DNA of 64,000 nucleotides, taken from Streptomyces himalayensis subsp. himalayensis. Lineage in GTDB: Bacteria > Actinomycetota > Actinomycetes > Streptomycetales > Streptomycetaceae. Positions 1 to 8,177 of this stretch are shown here, piece by piece (position 1 is the stretch's first letter; each line of letters begins with the position of its first letter). The stretch is from contig NZ_JACEHE010000001.1 in the NCBI RefSeq assembly GCF_013778455.1, positions 124,001-188,000 of the forward strand, given 5' to 3'. Made by a program: the position numbers and the translations under genes. The notes under the pieces are model-generated. The model made no database searches. It saw only the letters and a program-made list of their open reading frames with translations, and was not told where the DNA came from.

Positions 1-1
1 C

Positions 2-610
2 GAGCCCTCCGACGGGCAGGTCGAGGGCGGCTGCCAGGGCACGCTGCGCGTCCTGCTGAAGACCAAGGGCGAGCGGGCGCACTCGGCGCGCAGCTGGATG
101 GGGTCCAACGCCATCCACGCGGCCGCCCCGATCCTCGCCCGCCTGGCCGCGTACGAGCCGCGCTACCCCGTGATCGACGGGCTCGAGTACCGCGAGGGCC
201 TCAACGCCGTCCGTATCGAGGGCGGCGTGGCCGGCAACGTCATTCCCGACGAGTGCGTCGTCGCCGTCAACTTCCGGTACGCGCCGGACCGCAGTGAGGC
301 GGAGGCCCTTGCGCATGTGCGCGAGGTCTTCGCGGACTGCGGTGTCGAGGAGTTCGTCGTCGACGACCACAGCGGCGGCGCGCTGCCCGGCCTCTCGCAC
401 CCGGCCGCCGCGGCCTTCATCAAGGCCGTCGGCGGGACCCCGCAGCCCAAGTACGGCTGGACCGACGTCTCCCGCTTCAGCGCCCTCGGCGTCCCCGCCG
501 TCAACTACGGTCCCGGCAACCCGCACCTGGCGCACAAGCGCGACGAGCGCGTCGAGACCGCGAAGATCCTCGCGGGCGAGGAGCGCCTGCGCGCCTGGCT
601 GACGGCCTGA
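2..610 (+). CDS. dapE: Succinyl-diaminopimelate desuccinylase, C-terminal part
   Basis: This is the 3' end of dapE; the gene enters from the left edge in the frame beginning at base 2 and stops at 608-610. The enzyme hydrolyses N-succinyl-LL-2,6-diaminopimelate to LL-diaminopimelate and succinate for lysine and peptidoglycan synthesis in the cytoplasm. The visible part is about 200 residues. It includes the M20 dimerisation domain start ([12 protein letters not shown], with the conserved HSAR) and the C-terminal metal-binding region, where [15 protein letters not shown] supplies the last zinc-ligand histidine. Being next to the LOG and folP-like genes matches the actinobacterial dapE neighbourhood. 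Family assignment is firm; the N-terminal catalytic half is outside the window. Confidence 0.93.
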   Translation, partial: EPSDGQVEGGCQGTLRVLLKTKGERAHSARSWMGSNAIHAAAPILARLAAYEPRYPVIDGLEYREGLNAVRIEGGVAGNVIPDECVVAVNFRYAPDRSEAEALAHVREVFADCGVEEFVVDDHSGGALPGLSHPAAAAFIKAVGGTPQPKYGWTDVSRFSALGVPAVNYGPGNPHLAHKRDERVETAKILAGEERLRAWLTA

Positions 611-802
611 GCGGTCCTCGCCGGTCCGCGGGCCATCTCGTGGCCTGTCATGTGTCCCTCGGGGCTCCGACCGGGGTCTGTGGCGGGGGCCGACCCTGGT
701 CCGTGCCCGGGGTCGACCGTGGTCAGTCCCCGTGGTCCGTCCCCGAGGTCCGTCCCTGTGGGCCGTCCCTGGTGTCGCTCCGCAGTTCGTCGGACATGCC
801 GT

Positions 803-836
803 GTTACGGCGTTCGTAACGCCCGTAGACCTACGCT
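803..836 (+). promoter_or_regulatory. Operator-like palindrome and possible -10 before the LOG gene
   Basis: A perfect inverted repeat, GTTACG-5 nt-CGTAAC (803-819), is followed by TACGCT at 831-836, a fair -10 box about 35 bases before the ATG at 871. No good -35 box is seen at standard spacing. The preceding 611-800 holds no gene, only degenerate repeats of a GTCCGTCCC-like unit. The regulatory role is inference. Confidence 0.3.
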
Positions 837-870
837 GGTGCGGCAAGACCGTCAGCGGAAGGGGACGTAC

Positions 871-1623
871 ATGGGGAATCCGGAAGGGCAGGGTCCGCCA
901 CCGGAGGAGCAGCGCCTCGGGCCGGTGGTGCGGCGGCGCCAGCAGGTCAAGCCCGGCACGACCGACCAGCGGCTGCTGGACACCGTCGGCGATTCCGACT
1001 GGGTGCACACCGATCCCTGGCGGGTCATGCGCATACAGTCCGAGTTCGTGGAAGGCTTCGGCGCCCTCGCCGAGCTTCCCAGCGCGATCAGCGTCTTCGG
1101 TTCTGCGCGCACACGACCGGGCGAACCCGAGTACGAGGCCGGTGTACGCCTCGGCAAGGGCCTCGCCGAGGCGGGTTTCGCGGTGATCACAGGCGGCGGG
1201 CCCGGCGCGATGGAGGCCGCCAACAAGGGAGCGCGGGAGGCGGGCGGCATCTCCGTCGGCCTCGGCATCGAGCTCCCCTACGAGGAGGGCCTGAACCCGC
1301 ACGTCGACATCGGCGTCAACTTCCGCTACTTCTTCGTCCGCAAGACGATGTTCGTGAAGTACGCGCAGGGGTTCGTGGTCCTGCCCGGCGGGTTCGGCAC
1401 CCTCGACGAACTGTTCGAGGCGCTCACCCTCGTCCAGACCCGCAAGGTGACCCGCTTCCCGATCGTCCTGTTCGGCTCGTACTACTGGGGCGGCCTCGTC
1501 GACTGGCTGAACAAGACGGTGATCACACAGGGCAAGGCGTCCCAGCGGGATCTGCTGCTGTTCCACGTCACGGACGACGTGGAGGAGGCGGTGGGGCTGG
1601 TGACGAAGGAAGTGGGCCGCTGA
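871..1623 (+). CDS. LOG-family (TIGR00730) Rossmann-fold protein
   Basis: A 250-residue member of the LOG/lysine-decarboxylase-like family, whose plant and several bacterial members are cytokinin riboside 5'-monophosphate phosphoribohydrolases. The two family signatures are present: GGGPGAMEA near residue 110 and PGGFGTLDE near residue 172, which form the nucleotide pocket and catalytic Glu. The N-terminal 50 residues are a longer, charged extension seen in actinobacterial members. The open frame runs back to 640, but I chose ATG 871 because GGAAGGGG precedes it at good spacing and the upstream codons look non-coding. It lies between dapE and a converging folP-like gene, as in mycobacteria. 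The substrate in Streptomyces cannot be told from sequence. Confidence 0.88.
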   Translation: MGNPEGQGPPPEEQRLGPVVRRRQQVKPGTTDQRLLDTVGDSDWVHTDPWRVMRIQSEFVEGFGALAELPSAISVFGSARTRPGEPEYEAGVRLGKGLAEAGFAVITGGGPGAMEAANKGAREAGGISVGLGIELPYEEGLNPHVDIGVNFRYFFVRKTMFVKYAQGFVVLPGGFGTLDELFEALTLVQTRKVTRFPIVLFGSYYWGGLVDWLNKTVITQGKASQRDLLLFHVTDDVEEAVGLVTKEVGR

Positions 1624-1625
1624 GC

Positions 1626-2486
1626 TCAGGCGAGCCCTCGGCGGGCGACCGCCGGGGGCCGGTGGCCCGCGATGGACGCCACCATGTCCAGCACCTGCTT
1701 CGTCTCCGCCACCTCGTGTACGCGATAGACCTGGGCGCCCAGCCACGCCGAGACGGCCGTCGTCGCCAGGGTGCCCAGGACCCGCTCCTTGACCGGCTTG
1801 TCGAGGGTCTCGCCGACGAAGTCCTTGTTGGACAGCGAGACGAGCACAGGCCAGCCCGTCTCCACCATCTCGCCGAGCCGGCGCGTGGCCTCGAGGCTGT
1901 GCCGGGTGTTCTTGCCGAAGTCGTGCCCCGGATCGATCAGTACCGACTCGCGAGGCACCCCGAGAGCCACAGCCCGCTCGGCCAGACCCAGGGTGACCTG
2001 CAGGATGTCGGCCATCACGTCGTCGTACCCGGTCCGGTGCGGGCGCGTCCGCGGCTGCACGCCCCCGGCGTGCGTGCACACCAGGCCCACGCCGTGCCGC
2101 GCCGCGACCTCGGCCAGCTTCGGGTCGACTCCGCCCCACGCGTCGTTCAGCAGATCCGCGCCCGCCCCGCAGACCGCCTCGCCGACCTCGTGCCGCCAGG
2201 TGTCGACGCTGATGATGACGTCGGGGAAGCGCCTGCGCACCTCGGCCACGAAGCCGACCGTGCGGCGCGCCTCCTCCTCGGCCGTCACCTCCTCCCCGGG
2301 ACCGGCCTTGACCCCACCGATGTCGATGATGGCAGCGCCCTCTGACACCGCCTGCTCGACGCGGGCCAGCGCGGGCTCGTCCCGGAACGTGGCGCCCTGG
2401 TCGTAGAAGGAGTCCGGGGTCCGGTTCACGATCGCCATGATCACCGGCTCGTGCGCCTCGAACTCGCGCCTGCCCAGCCTGAGCAT
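1626..2486 (-). CDS. folP2: Dihydropteroate synthase-family protein (FolP2-like)
   Basis: A 286-residue TIM-barrel protein of the dihydropteroate synthase family. True members join 6-hydroxymethyl-dihydropterin diphosphate to p-aminobenzoate in folate synthesis. Visible signatures are MAIVNRTPDSF near the N terminus, IDIGGVKAGPGEE (the pterin-loop region), SVDTW, and IDPGHDFGKN. In canonical FolP the second pattern is normally DVGGESTRPGA and the last is DPGIGFGK-like, so both substrate loops deviate here. In M. tuberculosis the gene in this location (folP2, Rv1207) is reported not to have DHPS activity, so an altered function is likely. It converges on the LOG gene with a 2-bp gap and diverges from the DivIVA-like gene. 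Start ATG is at 2486. Confidence 0.8.
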   Translation of the reverse strand: MLRLGRREFEAHEPVIMAIVNRTPDSFYDQGATFRDEPALARVEQAVSEGAAIIDIGGVKAGPGEEVTAEEEARRTVGFVAEVRRRFPDVIISVDTWRHEVGEAVCGAGADLLNDAWGGVDPKLAEVAARHGVGLVCTHAGGVQPRTRPHRTGYDDVMADILQVTLGLAERAVALGVPRESVLIDPGHDFGKNTRHSLEATRRLGEMVETGWPVLVSLSNKDFVGETLDKPVKERVLGTLATTAVSAWLGAQVYRVHEVAETKQVLDMVASIAGHRPPAVARRGLA

Positions 2487-2618
2487 CCCCTGTGACCCTC
2501 CTGATCGGATTTTCCTGTTCGGCCGCCTGCGACCTTAACTGTCAGCGTCGCATGGCACGATCGGACTCTGACGGTTTCGAGGCCTTGGCTTCGTGCCGGC
2601 GGTGTCTGCGCGCGGGCA

Positions 2619-2675
2619 TTCCGTTCGGGACGTTCCGTACGGAACATTCCGAGCGGGCTTTTCGTACGGATATGT
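2619..2675. promoter_or_regulatory. Palindrome cluster in the folP2/DivIVA-like divergent region
   Basis: The 258-bp divergent spacer 2487-2744 holds a perfect 14-bp palindrome GTTCCGTACGGAAC (2632-2645), flanked on both sides by further TTCCG half-sites and followed by two TCGTACG elements near 2661-2682. This looks like a dyad operator for a dimeric repressor. No gene is visible in the spacer. The regulator is unknown. Confidence 0.35.
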
Positions 2676-2744
2676 CGTACGAGCGGTTATGGGCAGTACG
2701 AGCAGTTTTCAGCAGTCGGCATCGGAGCGTGGGGGCCCGGAGAG

Positions 2745-3287
2745 ATGGTCTTGTTCTTGTTCTTGGTCATCGCGCTCGTCGTGGTGGTCGCGGCGGTGAC
2801 GCTGGCCGTCGTGGGCGGCGGCGACAGCGCCGCGCTGCCGGAGGCGCCACCCGAGCGGCTCGCGGACCCGCTGCCCCCGGACCGCCCGGTGGGCCGCGCC
2901 GACGTGGAGTCGCTGCGCTTCCCGGTGACCGTCCGCGGCTACCGCATGGCGGACGTGGACGACGCGCTGGGCCGCCTCGGCGCCGAGCTGGCCGAGCGTG
3001 ACGCGAGGATCGAGGAGCTCGAGACGGTGCTGGCCGACGCCCGCACACGTTCCGCCGGCGGGTTCGCTGAGCCCTCCGGCGGGTTCGCTGAGCCCTCCGG
3101 CGGATTCGCTGGTCCTGGCGGGTTCGCAGAGCCTTCCGGCGGATTCGCGCGCCCCGGCGGTCGCGCAGGCTCCGGCGGCCCCGGCCTGTCCGAGCTGTAC
3201 GGATCCGGGCCTGATCCGTACGGCGCCAAGGCCCCCGAGGACACCCCCGGCCGTCCCGGCCGTCCGACGCCGGAGGACGACCGATGA
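2745..3287 (+). CDS. Membrane-anchored DivIVA-domain protein
   Basis: A 180-residue protein with one N-terminal membrane segment (VLFLFLVIALVVVVAAVTLAVV, residues 2-22), then a short DivIVA-type motif around residues 55-90 (LRFPVTVRGYRMADVDDALGRL) that begins a coiled coil. DivIVA-family motifs usually bind curved membrane or recruit polar and septal proteins; this small version probably acts at the inner membrane face. The C-terminal half is low complexity, with about five copies of a GGFAEPS-type unit (3058-3160) and an acidic, proline-rich tail. Its stop overlaps the start of the glycosylase gene by 4 bp (ATGA), so the two are co-translated. The M. tuberculosis counterpart (Rv1209) sits in the same place before tagA. 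Confidence 0.75.
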   Translation: MVLFLFLVIALVVVVAAVTLAVVGGGDSAALPEAPPERLADPLPPDRPVGRADVESLRFPVTVRGYRMADVDDALGRLGAELAERDARIEELETVLADARTRSAGGFAEPSGGFAEPSGGFAGPGGFAEPSGGFARPGGRAGSGGPGLSELYGSGPDPYGAKAPEDTPGRPGRPTPEDDR

Positions 3288-3862
3288 CCGGCGCCGCGCT
3301 GGCAGGCCCCGACGGAGTGCTGCGCTGCCCCTGGTCCCTGTCCGCCGAGGAGTATGTGGCGTACCACGACGAGGAGTGGGGCCGCCCGATCCACGGCGAC
3401 GACGCGCTGTACGAGCGGCTGTCCCTGGAGGCGTTCCAGTCGGGGCTGTCGTGGATCACCATTCTGCGCCGCCGTGAGGGTTTCCGCGCCGCCTTCGCGG
3501 AATTCAAGATCGCGTCGGTGGCGGCCTTCACGGACGCCGACCGCGAGCGCCTGCTCGCCGACCCGGGCATCATCCGCAACGGCGCCAAGATCGACGCGAC
3601 GCTCGCCAACGCGCGCGTGCTCGCCGACTGGTCCCCTGGAGAGCTGGACGCCCTGATCTGGTCGTTCGCACCGGATCCGGCGTCCCGCCCGATCCCGCGC
3701 TCCCTCGCGGACGTCCCCGCGGTCACGGACGAGTCGACGGCGCTGTCCAAGGCCCTCAAGAAGCGCGGCCTGCGCTTCGTCGGCCCGACTACGGCCTATG
3801 CGCTGATGCAGGCCTGCGGCCTGGTCGACGACCACCTGGCGGACTGCGTCGCACGCCGTTGA
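3284..3862 (+). CDS. tag: DNA-3-methyladenine glycosylase I
   Basis: A 192-residue Tag-family base-excision enzyme that removes 3-methyladenine from alkylated DNA. The family hallmarks are all visible: CPWSLSAEEYVAYHDEEWG at the N terminus (zinc-binding Cys plus the YHDEEWG signature), FQSGLSWITILRRR, and the helix near residue 155 (LRFVGPTTAYALMQACGLVDDH) containing late zinc-ligand residues. Length is normal for the family. It is translationally coupled to the preceding DivIVA-like gene (ATGA overlap at 3284-3287). An intergenic repeat element follows immediately after its stop codon. Confidence 0.93.
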   Translation: MTGAALAGPDGVLRCPWSLSAEEYVAYHDEEWGRPIHGDDALYERLSLEAFQSGLSWITILRRREGFRAAFAEFKIASVAAFTDADRERLLADPGIIRNGAKIDATLANARVLADWSPGELDALIWSFAPDPASRPIPRSLADVPAVTDESTALSKALKKRGLRFVGPTTAYALMQACGLVDDHLADCVARR

Positions 3863-3865
3863 TTT

Positions 3866-3985
3866 CAGCCCGTCCGGCGATTGAGGACGAGCGATTGAGG
3901 ACGAGCCCGTTAGGGCGACGAAGGGGTCTGGGGGCCGAGCCCCCAGTTTCGGGAAGGGGCGGGACCGGGGAAAGCCCCGCAGGGC
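3866..3985. repeat. Streptomyces intergenic repeat, family A (GTCCGGCG-TTGAGGACGAG)
   Basis: It starts with CAGCCCGTCCGGCG-ATTGAGGACGAG (3866-3891), duplicates the last 13 bases, and then carries a G-rich hairpin module (GGGTCTGGGGG-CCGAGCCCCCAG) and GTTTCGGGAAGGGGCGGG. The same composite occurs at 25190-25345. Here it fills the space between two converging genes (tag and the enoyl-CoA hydratase) and probably serves as a bidirectional terminator. Confidence 0.75.
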
Positions 3986-4002
3986 CTCAGCCACCCACCT
4001 GC

Positions 4003-4806
4003 CTAGCGACCGAGATACGTCGGCTTCGCCTTCTCCACGAAGGCCTGCACGGCGATCGCGTGGTCCTCGGAACCGCCCGCCCGGGTCTGGAGCTCGTCCT
4101 CCTTCTCCAGCGTCTCGTCGAGCGAGTGGGACGCCCCGTACGCGACCGACTCCTTGAGCGCCGCATACGCCAACGTCGGGCCCTCGGCCAGCGCCCGGGC
4201 CACCTTCTGGGCCTCGGCGGCCAGGTCGGCCGCCGGTACGAGACGGCTCGCGATGCCCAGCTCGTACGCCTCCTGCGCCTTGATGGTGCGGGGGAAGAGC
4301 AGCAGGTCTGCGGCGCGGCCCGGTCCGACGACCCGGGGCAGCGTCCAGGAGATGCCCGAGTCGGCGGTCAGCGCGACCCCGGCGAAGGAGGTGTTGAAGC
4401 TCGCCGTGTCCGCGACGACGCGGTAGTCGGCGGCCAGGGCGAAGCCGAAGCCGGCGCCGGCGGCGACTCCGTTGATGCCCGCCACCACGGGCTTCGGCAT
4501 ACCGGTGAGGGCCCTGACGATGGGGTTGTAGTGCTCGCGAACCGTGTTCATGGTGGCGCCCGTGCCCGCCTCGCGGTCCGCGGCCAGCAGGCCGATGTGC
4601 TCCTTGAGGTCCTGGCCGACGCAGAACGCCCGGTCCCCGGCGGCCGTGAGCAGCACGGCGCGGACCGCCTCGTCCCGGGCGGCCGACTCGGCCGCGTCCC
4701 GCAGGGCGACCTTGGTCTCGGCGTTCAGCGCGTTCATCGCCTCCGGGCGGTTCAGCGTGATCGTCGCGAGTCCGTCGTGCACTTCGTAGAGCACGGTGTC
4801 GGCCAT
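4003..4806 (-). CDS. Enoyl-CoA hydratase/isomerase family protein (PaaG-like)
   Basis: A 267-residue crotonase-fold protein. ADTVLYEVHDGLATITLNRPEAMNAL is the usual N-terminal strand-turn. AFCVGQDL forms the first oxyanion segment and GVAAGAGFGFALAADYR the second. The Glu usual for hydration at the first catalytic site is not present, while TADSGISWTLPRVVG carries an Asp where PaaG-type isomerases have their catalytic Asp. This suggests a delta-isomerase or ring-opened phenylacetyl-CoA isomerase rather than a standard hydratase (inference). The open frame extends to 4950, but ATG 4806 has AGGAGGGG just upstream and matches the family N terminus. It is divergent from the DUF3117 gene. Confidence 0.85.
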   Translation of the reverse strand: MADTVLYEVHDGLATITLNRPEAMNALNAETKVALRDAAESAARDEAVRAVLLTAAGDRAFCVGQDLKEHIGLLAADREAGTGATMNTVREHYNPIVRALTGMPKPVVAGINGVAAGAGFGFALAADYRVVADTASFNTSFAGVALTADSGISWTLPRVVGPGRAADLLLFPRTIKAQEAYELGIASRLVPAADLAAEAQKVARALAEGPTLAYAALKESVAYGASHSLDETLEKEDELQTRAGGSEDHAIAVQAFVEKAKPTYLGR

Positions 4807-5006
4807 GGCGGGCCCCTCCTTGTAGCGGCTCGGGCGTCGTTCTCGGCGCCCCAGGACAGCATGTCGGAGATCATCCGGCGTGGGCATGTGACCTGCGTCA
4901 AAGAATTCCGCTCCGGCCGAACGCGCGATTCGGAGCAGTATCGCAACCACATCGCCGAATTGAGTGGTTTTGCGAAAGTGCGTTGCCCAAGCGATGCCTA
5001 CCGATG

Positions 5007-5037
5007 TTGGTCATCGGGTCGTGAGATGCGGGATAAT
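5007..5037 (+). promoter_or_regulatory. Likely promoter of the DUF3117 gene
   Basis: TTGGTC (5007-5012) and GATAAT (5032-5037) are spaced by 19 nt, about 90 bases before the ATG at 5127. This is the most AT-rich part of the 320-bp divergent spacer 4807-5126. No other gene is visible in that spacer. Confidence 0.4.
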
Positions 5038-5126
5038 GGCCTGGAAGCAATGTGTTCGAGGCCGGTGAGGCGTGCCCTTCGTGGGCCGACGGCTGACGAT
5101 GAGCGGTTTCAGGAAGGGGAACGAGC

Positions 5127-5294
5127 ATGGCGGCCATGAAGCCGCGGACGGGTGATGGCCCGCTCGAGGTGACCAAGGAGGGGCGGGGCATCGTCATGCG
5201 CGTTCCGCTCGAAGGCGGCGGACGGCTTGTCGTCGAGCTGACCCCGGACGAGGCCGACGCGCTCGGCGACGCCCTCAAGAAGGTCGTCGGCTGA
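5127..5294 (+). CDS. DUF3117 small protein
   Basis: A 55-residue protein (MAAMKPRTGDGPLEVTKEGRG...) that matches the actinobacterial DUF3117 family almost end to end. The family is tiny, highly conserved and of unknown function. AGGAAGGGGAACG lies just before the ATG. In mycobacteria (Rv1211) it lies in the same block next to the tag homologue. It is too short for standard gene-length cutoffs. The C-terminal part (LVVELTPDEADALGDALKKV) is predicted to be one strand plus a helix. Confidence 0.9.
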   Translation: MAAMKPRTGDGPLEVTKEGRGIVMRVPLEGGGRLVVELTPDEADALGDALKKVVG

Positions 5295-5317
5295 CGTAGA
5301 ACGCCCATACCTTTTTG

Positions 5318-5356
5318 CAGCTGCCCCGGCATCGTATGTCGTGCCGGGGCGGAGCT
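5318..5356. terminator. Bidirectional hairpin between DUF3117 and the O-methyltransferase
   Basis: GCCCCGGCA (5323-5331) pairs with TGCCGGGGC (5342-5350) around a 10-nt loop, with a further CAGCT/AGCTG pair outside. TTTTT lies just upstream at 5312-5316, giving a U-run for minus-strand transcripts. Converging genes flank it. Confidence 0.6.
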
Positions 5357-5387
5357 GTATCAGGGGGTCTTTCCCATTTCTTGACCG

Positions 5388-6020
5388 CTATTTCTTGACG
5401 GCGCAGAGCAGCCCGTCGCCCACCGGCAGCAGCGAAGACACCAGGTCCTGGCTCTCCCGCACCGCGCGCAGCAACTCACGCTGGCGCAGCACCTCGGCCG
5501 GCTGCGGGCCCGGGCCGATCGTCCGGCCGTCGGAGAAAACGCCCTCGAAACAGACGAGACCGCCGGGGCGCAGGAGCCGCAACGATTCAGCGAGATAGTC
5601 GAGGTACTCCATGCGGTCGCCGTCGCAGAAGACCAGGTCATAGCCGCTGTCCGCGAGCCGCGGCAGTACGTCGAGGGCGCGGCCGGGGATGAACCGGGCC
5701 CGGTTGCCGGCGAAACCGGCGGCGCGGAAGGCCTGGCGCGCGAACTGCTGGCGCTCCGGCTCGGGGTCCACCGTGGTCAGAACTCCGTCGGAGCGCATCC
5801 CGTGCAGCAGATGGATTCCGGACACCCCGGTCCCGGTGCCGATTTCGGCCACGGCCTTGGCGCCCACGGTGGCGGCGAGCATCCGCAGCGCGGCGCCCGT
5901 GCTGGGCGACACCGAGCGCAGCCCTGCGTCCCGGGCCCGGTCGCGGGCCCAGAGCAGTGCTTCATCCTCGGCGACATAGGCGTCGGCGAACGCCCAGCTC
6001 GTCTGCCGGTAGCCGGTAAT
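5388..6020 (-). CDS. SAM-dependent O-methyltransferase (class I), probable AUU start
   Basis: A Rossmann-fold methyltransferase of the O-methyltransferase family 3 type. AVAEIGTGTGVSGIHLL is the SAM-binding glycine motif, LTTVDPEPERQQ carries the acidic ribose-binding residue, and DLVFCDGDRMEYLDYL is the metal/catalytic Asp region. The first canonical start (GTG 5912) would cut off the conserved N-terminal helix, and no ATG, GTG or TTG occurs upstream in frame. The frame stays open through TGYRQTSWAFADAYVAEDEALLWA and reaches ATT at 6018-6020, with GGAG exactly 6 nt upstream on the minus strand. This gives 210 residues, close to the M. tuberculosis homologue (Rv1220c, 215). It is divergent from the sigma-factor gene, as in mycobacteria. 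Substrate unknown. Confidence 0.75.
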   Translation of the reverse strand: MTGYRQTSWAFADAYVAEDEALLWARDRARDAGLRSVSPSTGAALRMLAATVGAKAVAEIGTGTGVSGIHLLHGMRSDGVLTTVDPEPERQQFARQAFRAAGFAGNRARFIPGRALDVLPRLADSGYDLVFCDGDRMEYLDYLAESLRLLRPGGLVCFEGVFSDGRTIGPGPQPAEVLRQRELLRAVRESQDLVSSLLPVGDGLLCAVKK

Positions 6021-6228
6021 GGCCCTCTCCTGTCCCCGTAGTTGCCTGGCCGTGACTGTAGCCGTTGGCCCCGGGAACCCGCAGATGGGACCGGGCGTTT
6101 AGAGGGGTGGGAAGGGGACGGGGGGCAAGCGGATGGATCAGGACGGCAAGCAAGTCCAGACGCAAGACCAGAAGCGCACACCAAATTCACGGAAAAGCGC
6201 TTATACGGAGCTAACGGGCGAGGTGGCT

Positions 6229-7035
6229 ATGGTAGGGGCTCCACTGGACACCACCAGAGCCGACAGGGGAGGTGCGGCTGCGCCTGTGGATCGGAGAGGA
6301 GCGTTTCGGCGCTTTCTCAGGTCGGCGGGTGAGCCGAAATCCGTGATTGACACCGCTGACCGATTCCGCACCCAGCCCTTCAAGGGCATGGGAGGTGCGT
6401 CCACCGCTGAATCCGCTCAGACCGCGACCTTCGCCGCCGATGCGGATTCCCAGGCGTGGACCCCGCCCACCTGGGAGGAGATCGTCAGCACCCACAGCGG
6501 GCGGGTCTACCGGCTGGCGTACCGTCTGACCGGGAACCAGCACGACGCCGAGGACCTCACCCAGGAGGTCTTCGTCCGCGTCTTCCGCTCCCTGTCGACA
6601 TACACGCCGGGCACCTTCGAGGGCTGGCTGCACCGCATCACGACGAACCTGTTCCTGGACATGGTCCGCCGCAAGCAGCGCATCCGGTTCGACGCCCTCG
6701 GTGAGGACGCGGCGGAGCGGCTGCCCAGCCGCGAGCCCACTCCGCAGCAGGCCTTCCACGACACGCACTTCGACGCCGATGTCCAGCAGGCCCTGGACAC
6801 CCTGGCGCCCGAGTTCCGCGCCGCCGTCGTGCTGTGCGACATCGAAGGACTGTCGTACGAGGAGATCGCCGCGACTCTGGGCGTCAAGCTCGGTACCGTC
6901 CGCAGCCGGATCCACCGTGGCCGCTCGCAGCTGCGCAAGGCCCTCAAGCACCGGTCGCCCGAGGCGCGTGCGGAGCGTCGCTCCGTCGCCGCGACCGCAG
7001 TCCCCGCTCTGGGGGGAGGGGGCGCGACCGCGTGA
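6229..7035 (+). CDS. sigE: ECF RNA polymerase sigma factor, SigE type
   Basis: An extracytoplasmic-function sigma factor. Region 2 ([19 protein letters not shown]...) binds the -10 element and core polymerase. Region 4 near the C terminus ([20 protein letters not shown]) is the helix-turn-helix for the -35 element. The N-terminal ~75 residues are an extra, poorly conserved extension. The frame is open from ATG 6133, but 6133-6228 has AT-rich, non-Streptomyces codon use, so I prefer ATG 6229 ([15 protein letters not shown]); alternative starts are also known for the mycobacterial homologue. Its GTGA overlap with the anti-sigma gene and the downstream htrA-tatB series match the mycobacterial sigE-rseA-htrA-tatB envelope-stress operon. 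This is not the S. coelicolor protein classically called SigE. Confidence 0.85.
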   Translation: MVGAPLDTTRADRGGAAAPVDRRGAFRRFLRSAGEPKSVIDTADRFRTQPFKGMGGASTAESAQTATFAADADSQAWTPPTWEEIVSTHSGRVYRLAYRLTGNQHDAEDLTQEVFVRVFRSLSTYTPGTFEGWLHRITTNLFLDMVRRKQRIRFDALGEDAAERLPSREPTPQQAFHDTHFDADVQQALDTLAPEFRAAVVLCDIEGLSYEEIAATLGVKLGTVRSRIHRGRSQLRKALKHRSPEARAERRSVAATAVPALGGGGATA

Positions 7036-7979
7036 GTGGATCACGTCCGACACCCGCAGAGCAGCATCTCGGAGACCGGCTCGCCGCCCTCGTCGACGGC
7101 GAGCTCGGCCATGATGCACGCGAGCGTGTGCTCGCACATCTCGCCACCTGTCCGAAATGCAAGGCCGAGGCCGACGCCCAGCGACGGCTGAAGAACGTCT
7201 TCGCGGAAGCCGCCCCTCCGCCGCCCTCCGAAACCTTCCTCGCACGCCTTCAAGGGCTGCCCGGAGGTGATGACAGCGAAGGAGATCCCTTCGGCGGGGG
7301 AGGTCTCGGGGGGAACGGAGTCTTCGGAGTAAGGCAAGGGGCGTCCTTCCGGTACGTCCCCTCGGCCGGCCACGCCGGAGTGCTCCCCGGTGAGGACCGT
7401 GGCTTCCGCATCCATGACGTAGGCCGTCACGACAGCCGCTCCGCGTCGCGCGGACGGCGATTCGCGTTCGCCGCCGCCGGTGCGGTGTCGCTGGCCGCGA
7501 TCGCGCTGGGCGGGGTGTCCGCGGGCGAGCCGGCGGGGACCGCCGACCCCCGTGGCGGCTCGGGCCCCGGCCCCAATGTGACACCTGTCCGTACGCAGAG
7601 TGCGGGCGTCGTCGGTGCTCCCGATTCCCTGCGTCGCCGCAACAACGGTCCCCTGCTGGGGCAGGGACAGCGGCTGGGCGGTGCCCTCTCGGGTCCTGTG
7701 GACTCCACGGGGATCGGTGCCCCGCTGCTGCCCGGGCCGCCCTCACCGGCTTTCGGTACGGGGCTCGGCACAGGGCAGACGCTGTACCCGCTCATGGCGC
7801 CGCTCATGGCCGGTGGCGCCGTCATGTCCCCGCTCATACGTCCGGTGCCGCCCGCCCTCATGGTGACGGCTGACGCACCCGCGGCGCTCATGGGCCCCAC
7901 GAGTCCGGTGTGGGAGCTTGCCGCGACGCCGGTGCCGGCACCCTCGTCGACCGGTACGCCTACGTCACCCCTCGGCTGA
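7032..7979 (+). CDS. Zinc-containing anti-sigma factor, RseA-like
   Basis: A 315-residue protein starting at GTG 7032, overlapping the sigma stop by 4 bp. The N-terminal 60 residues are a zf-HC2/ZAS domain ([20 protein letters not shown], then HLATCPKC), with the His-x3-Cys-x2-Cys zinc motif. The domain holds its sigma factor inactive and can respond to thiol oxidation. A single membrane segment lies near residues 137-160 ([20 protein letters not shown]), so the remainder would be outside the membrane. That C-terminal half is unusually long, poor in charge, and rich in Pro, Gly and Met-Leu ([17 protein letters not shown]). Its likely partner is the upstream ECF sigma factor. The extracellular region may sense envelope damage or be cut by proteases (inference). 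Confidence 0.82.
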   Translation: MSGSRPTPAEQHLGDRLAALVDGELGHDARERVLAHLATCPKCKAEADAQRRLKNVFAEAAPPPPSETFLARLQGLPGGDDSEGDPFGGGGLGGNGVFGVRQGASFRYVPSAGHAGVLPGEDRGFRIHDVGRHDSRSASRGRRFAFAAAGAVSLAAIALGGVSAGEPAGTADPRGGSGPGPNVTPVRTQSAGVVGAPDSLRRRNNGPLLGQGQRLGGALSGPVDSTGIGAPLLPGPPSPAFGTGLGTGQTLYPLMAPLMAGGAVMSPLIRPVPPALMVTADAPAALMGPTSPVWELAATPVPAPSSTGTPTSPLG

Positions 7980-8177
7980 CCCTGCTCTGCGCCAGGGCAC
8001 CCCTCGCTCTGAGTCCGGCTGAACCTTGCTCTGCGCCGGGGCGCCTGAACCTGGTTGAATCGCGGGGTGGGCCGCGCCGGCAGGGACATCGACGGGCGCG
8101 GAGTTGACGATTTCGGTCCGCGGTGATCACCGCGGCGCTGCCCCGCGGACCGCCGCGGGCCGGGGTGTGGGGAGAGC

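Noticed and set aside
505..2139. 544-residue minus-strand ORF across the dapE end, the LOG gene and folP2
   Set aside because: It is the opposite-strand shadow of the LOG gene and an overlapping frame of folP2; composition is Arg/Ala/Gly/Pro-rich with no motif and no start signal.
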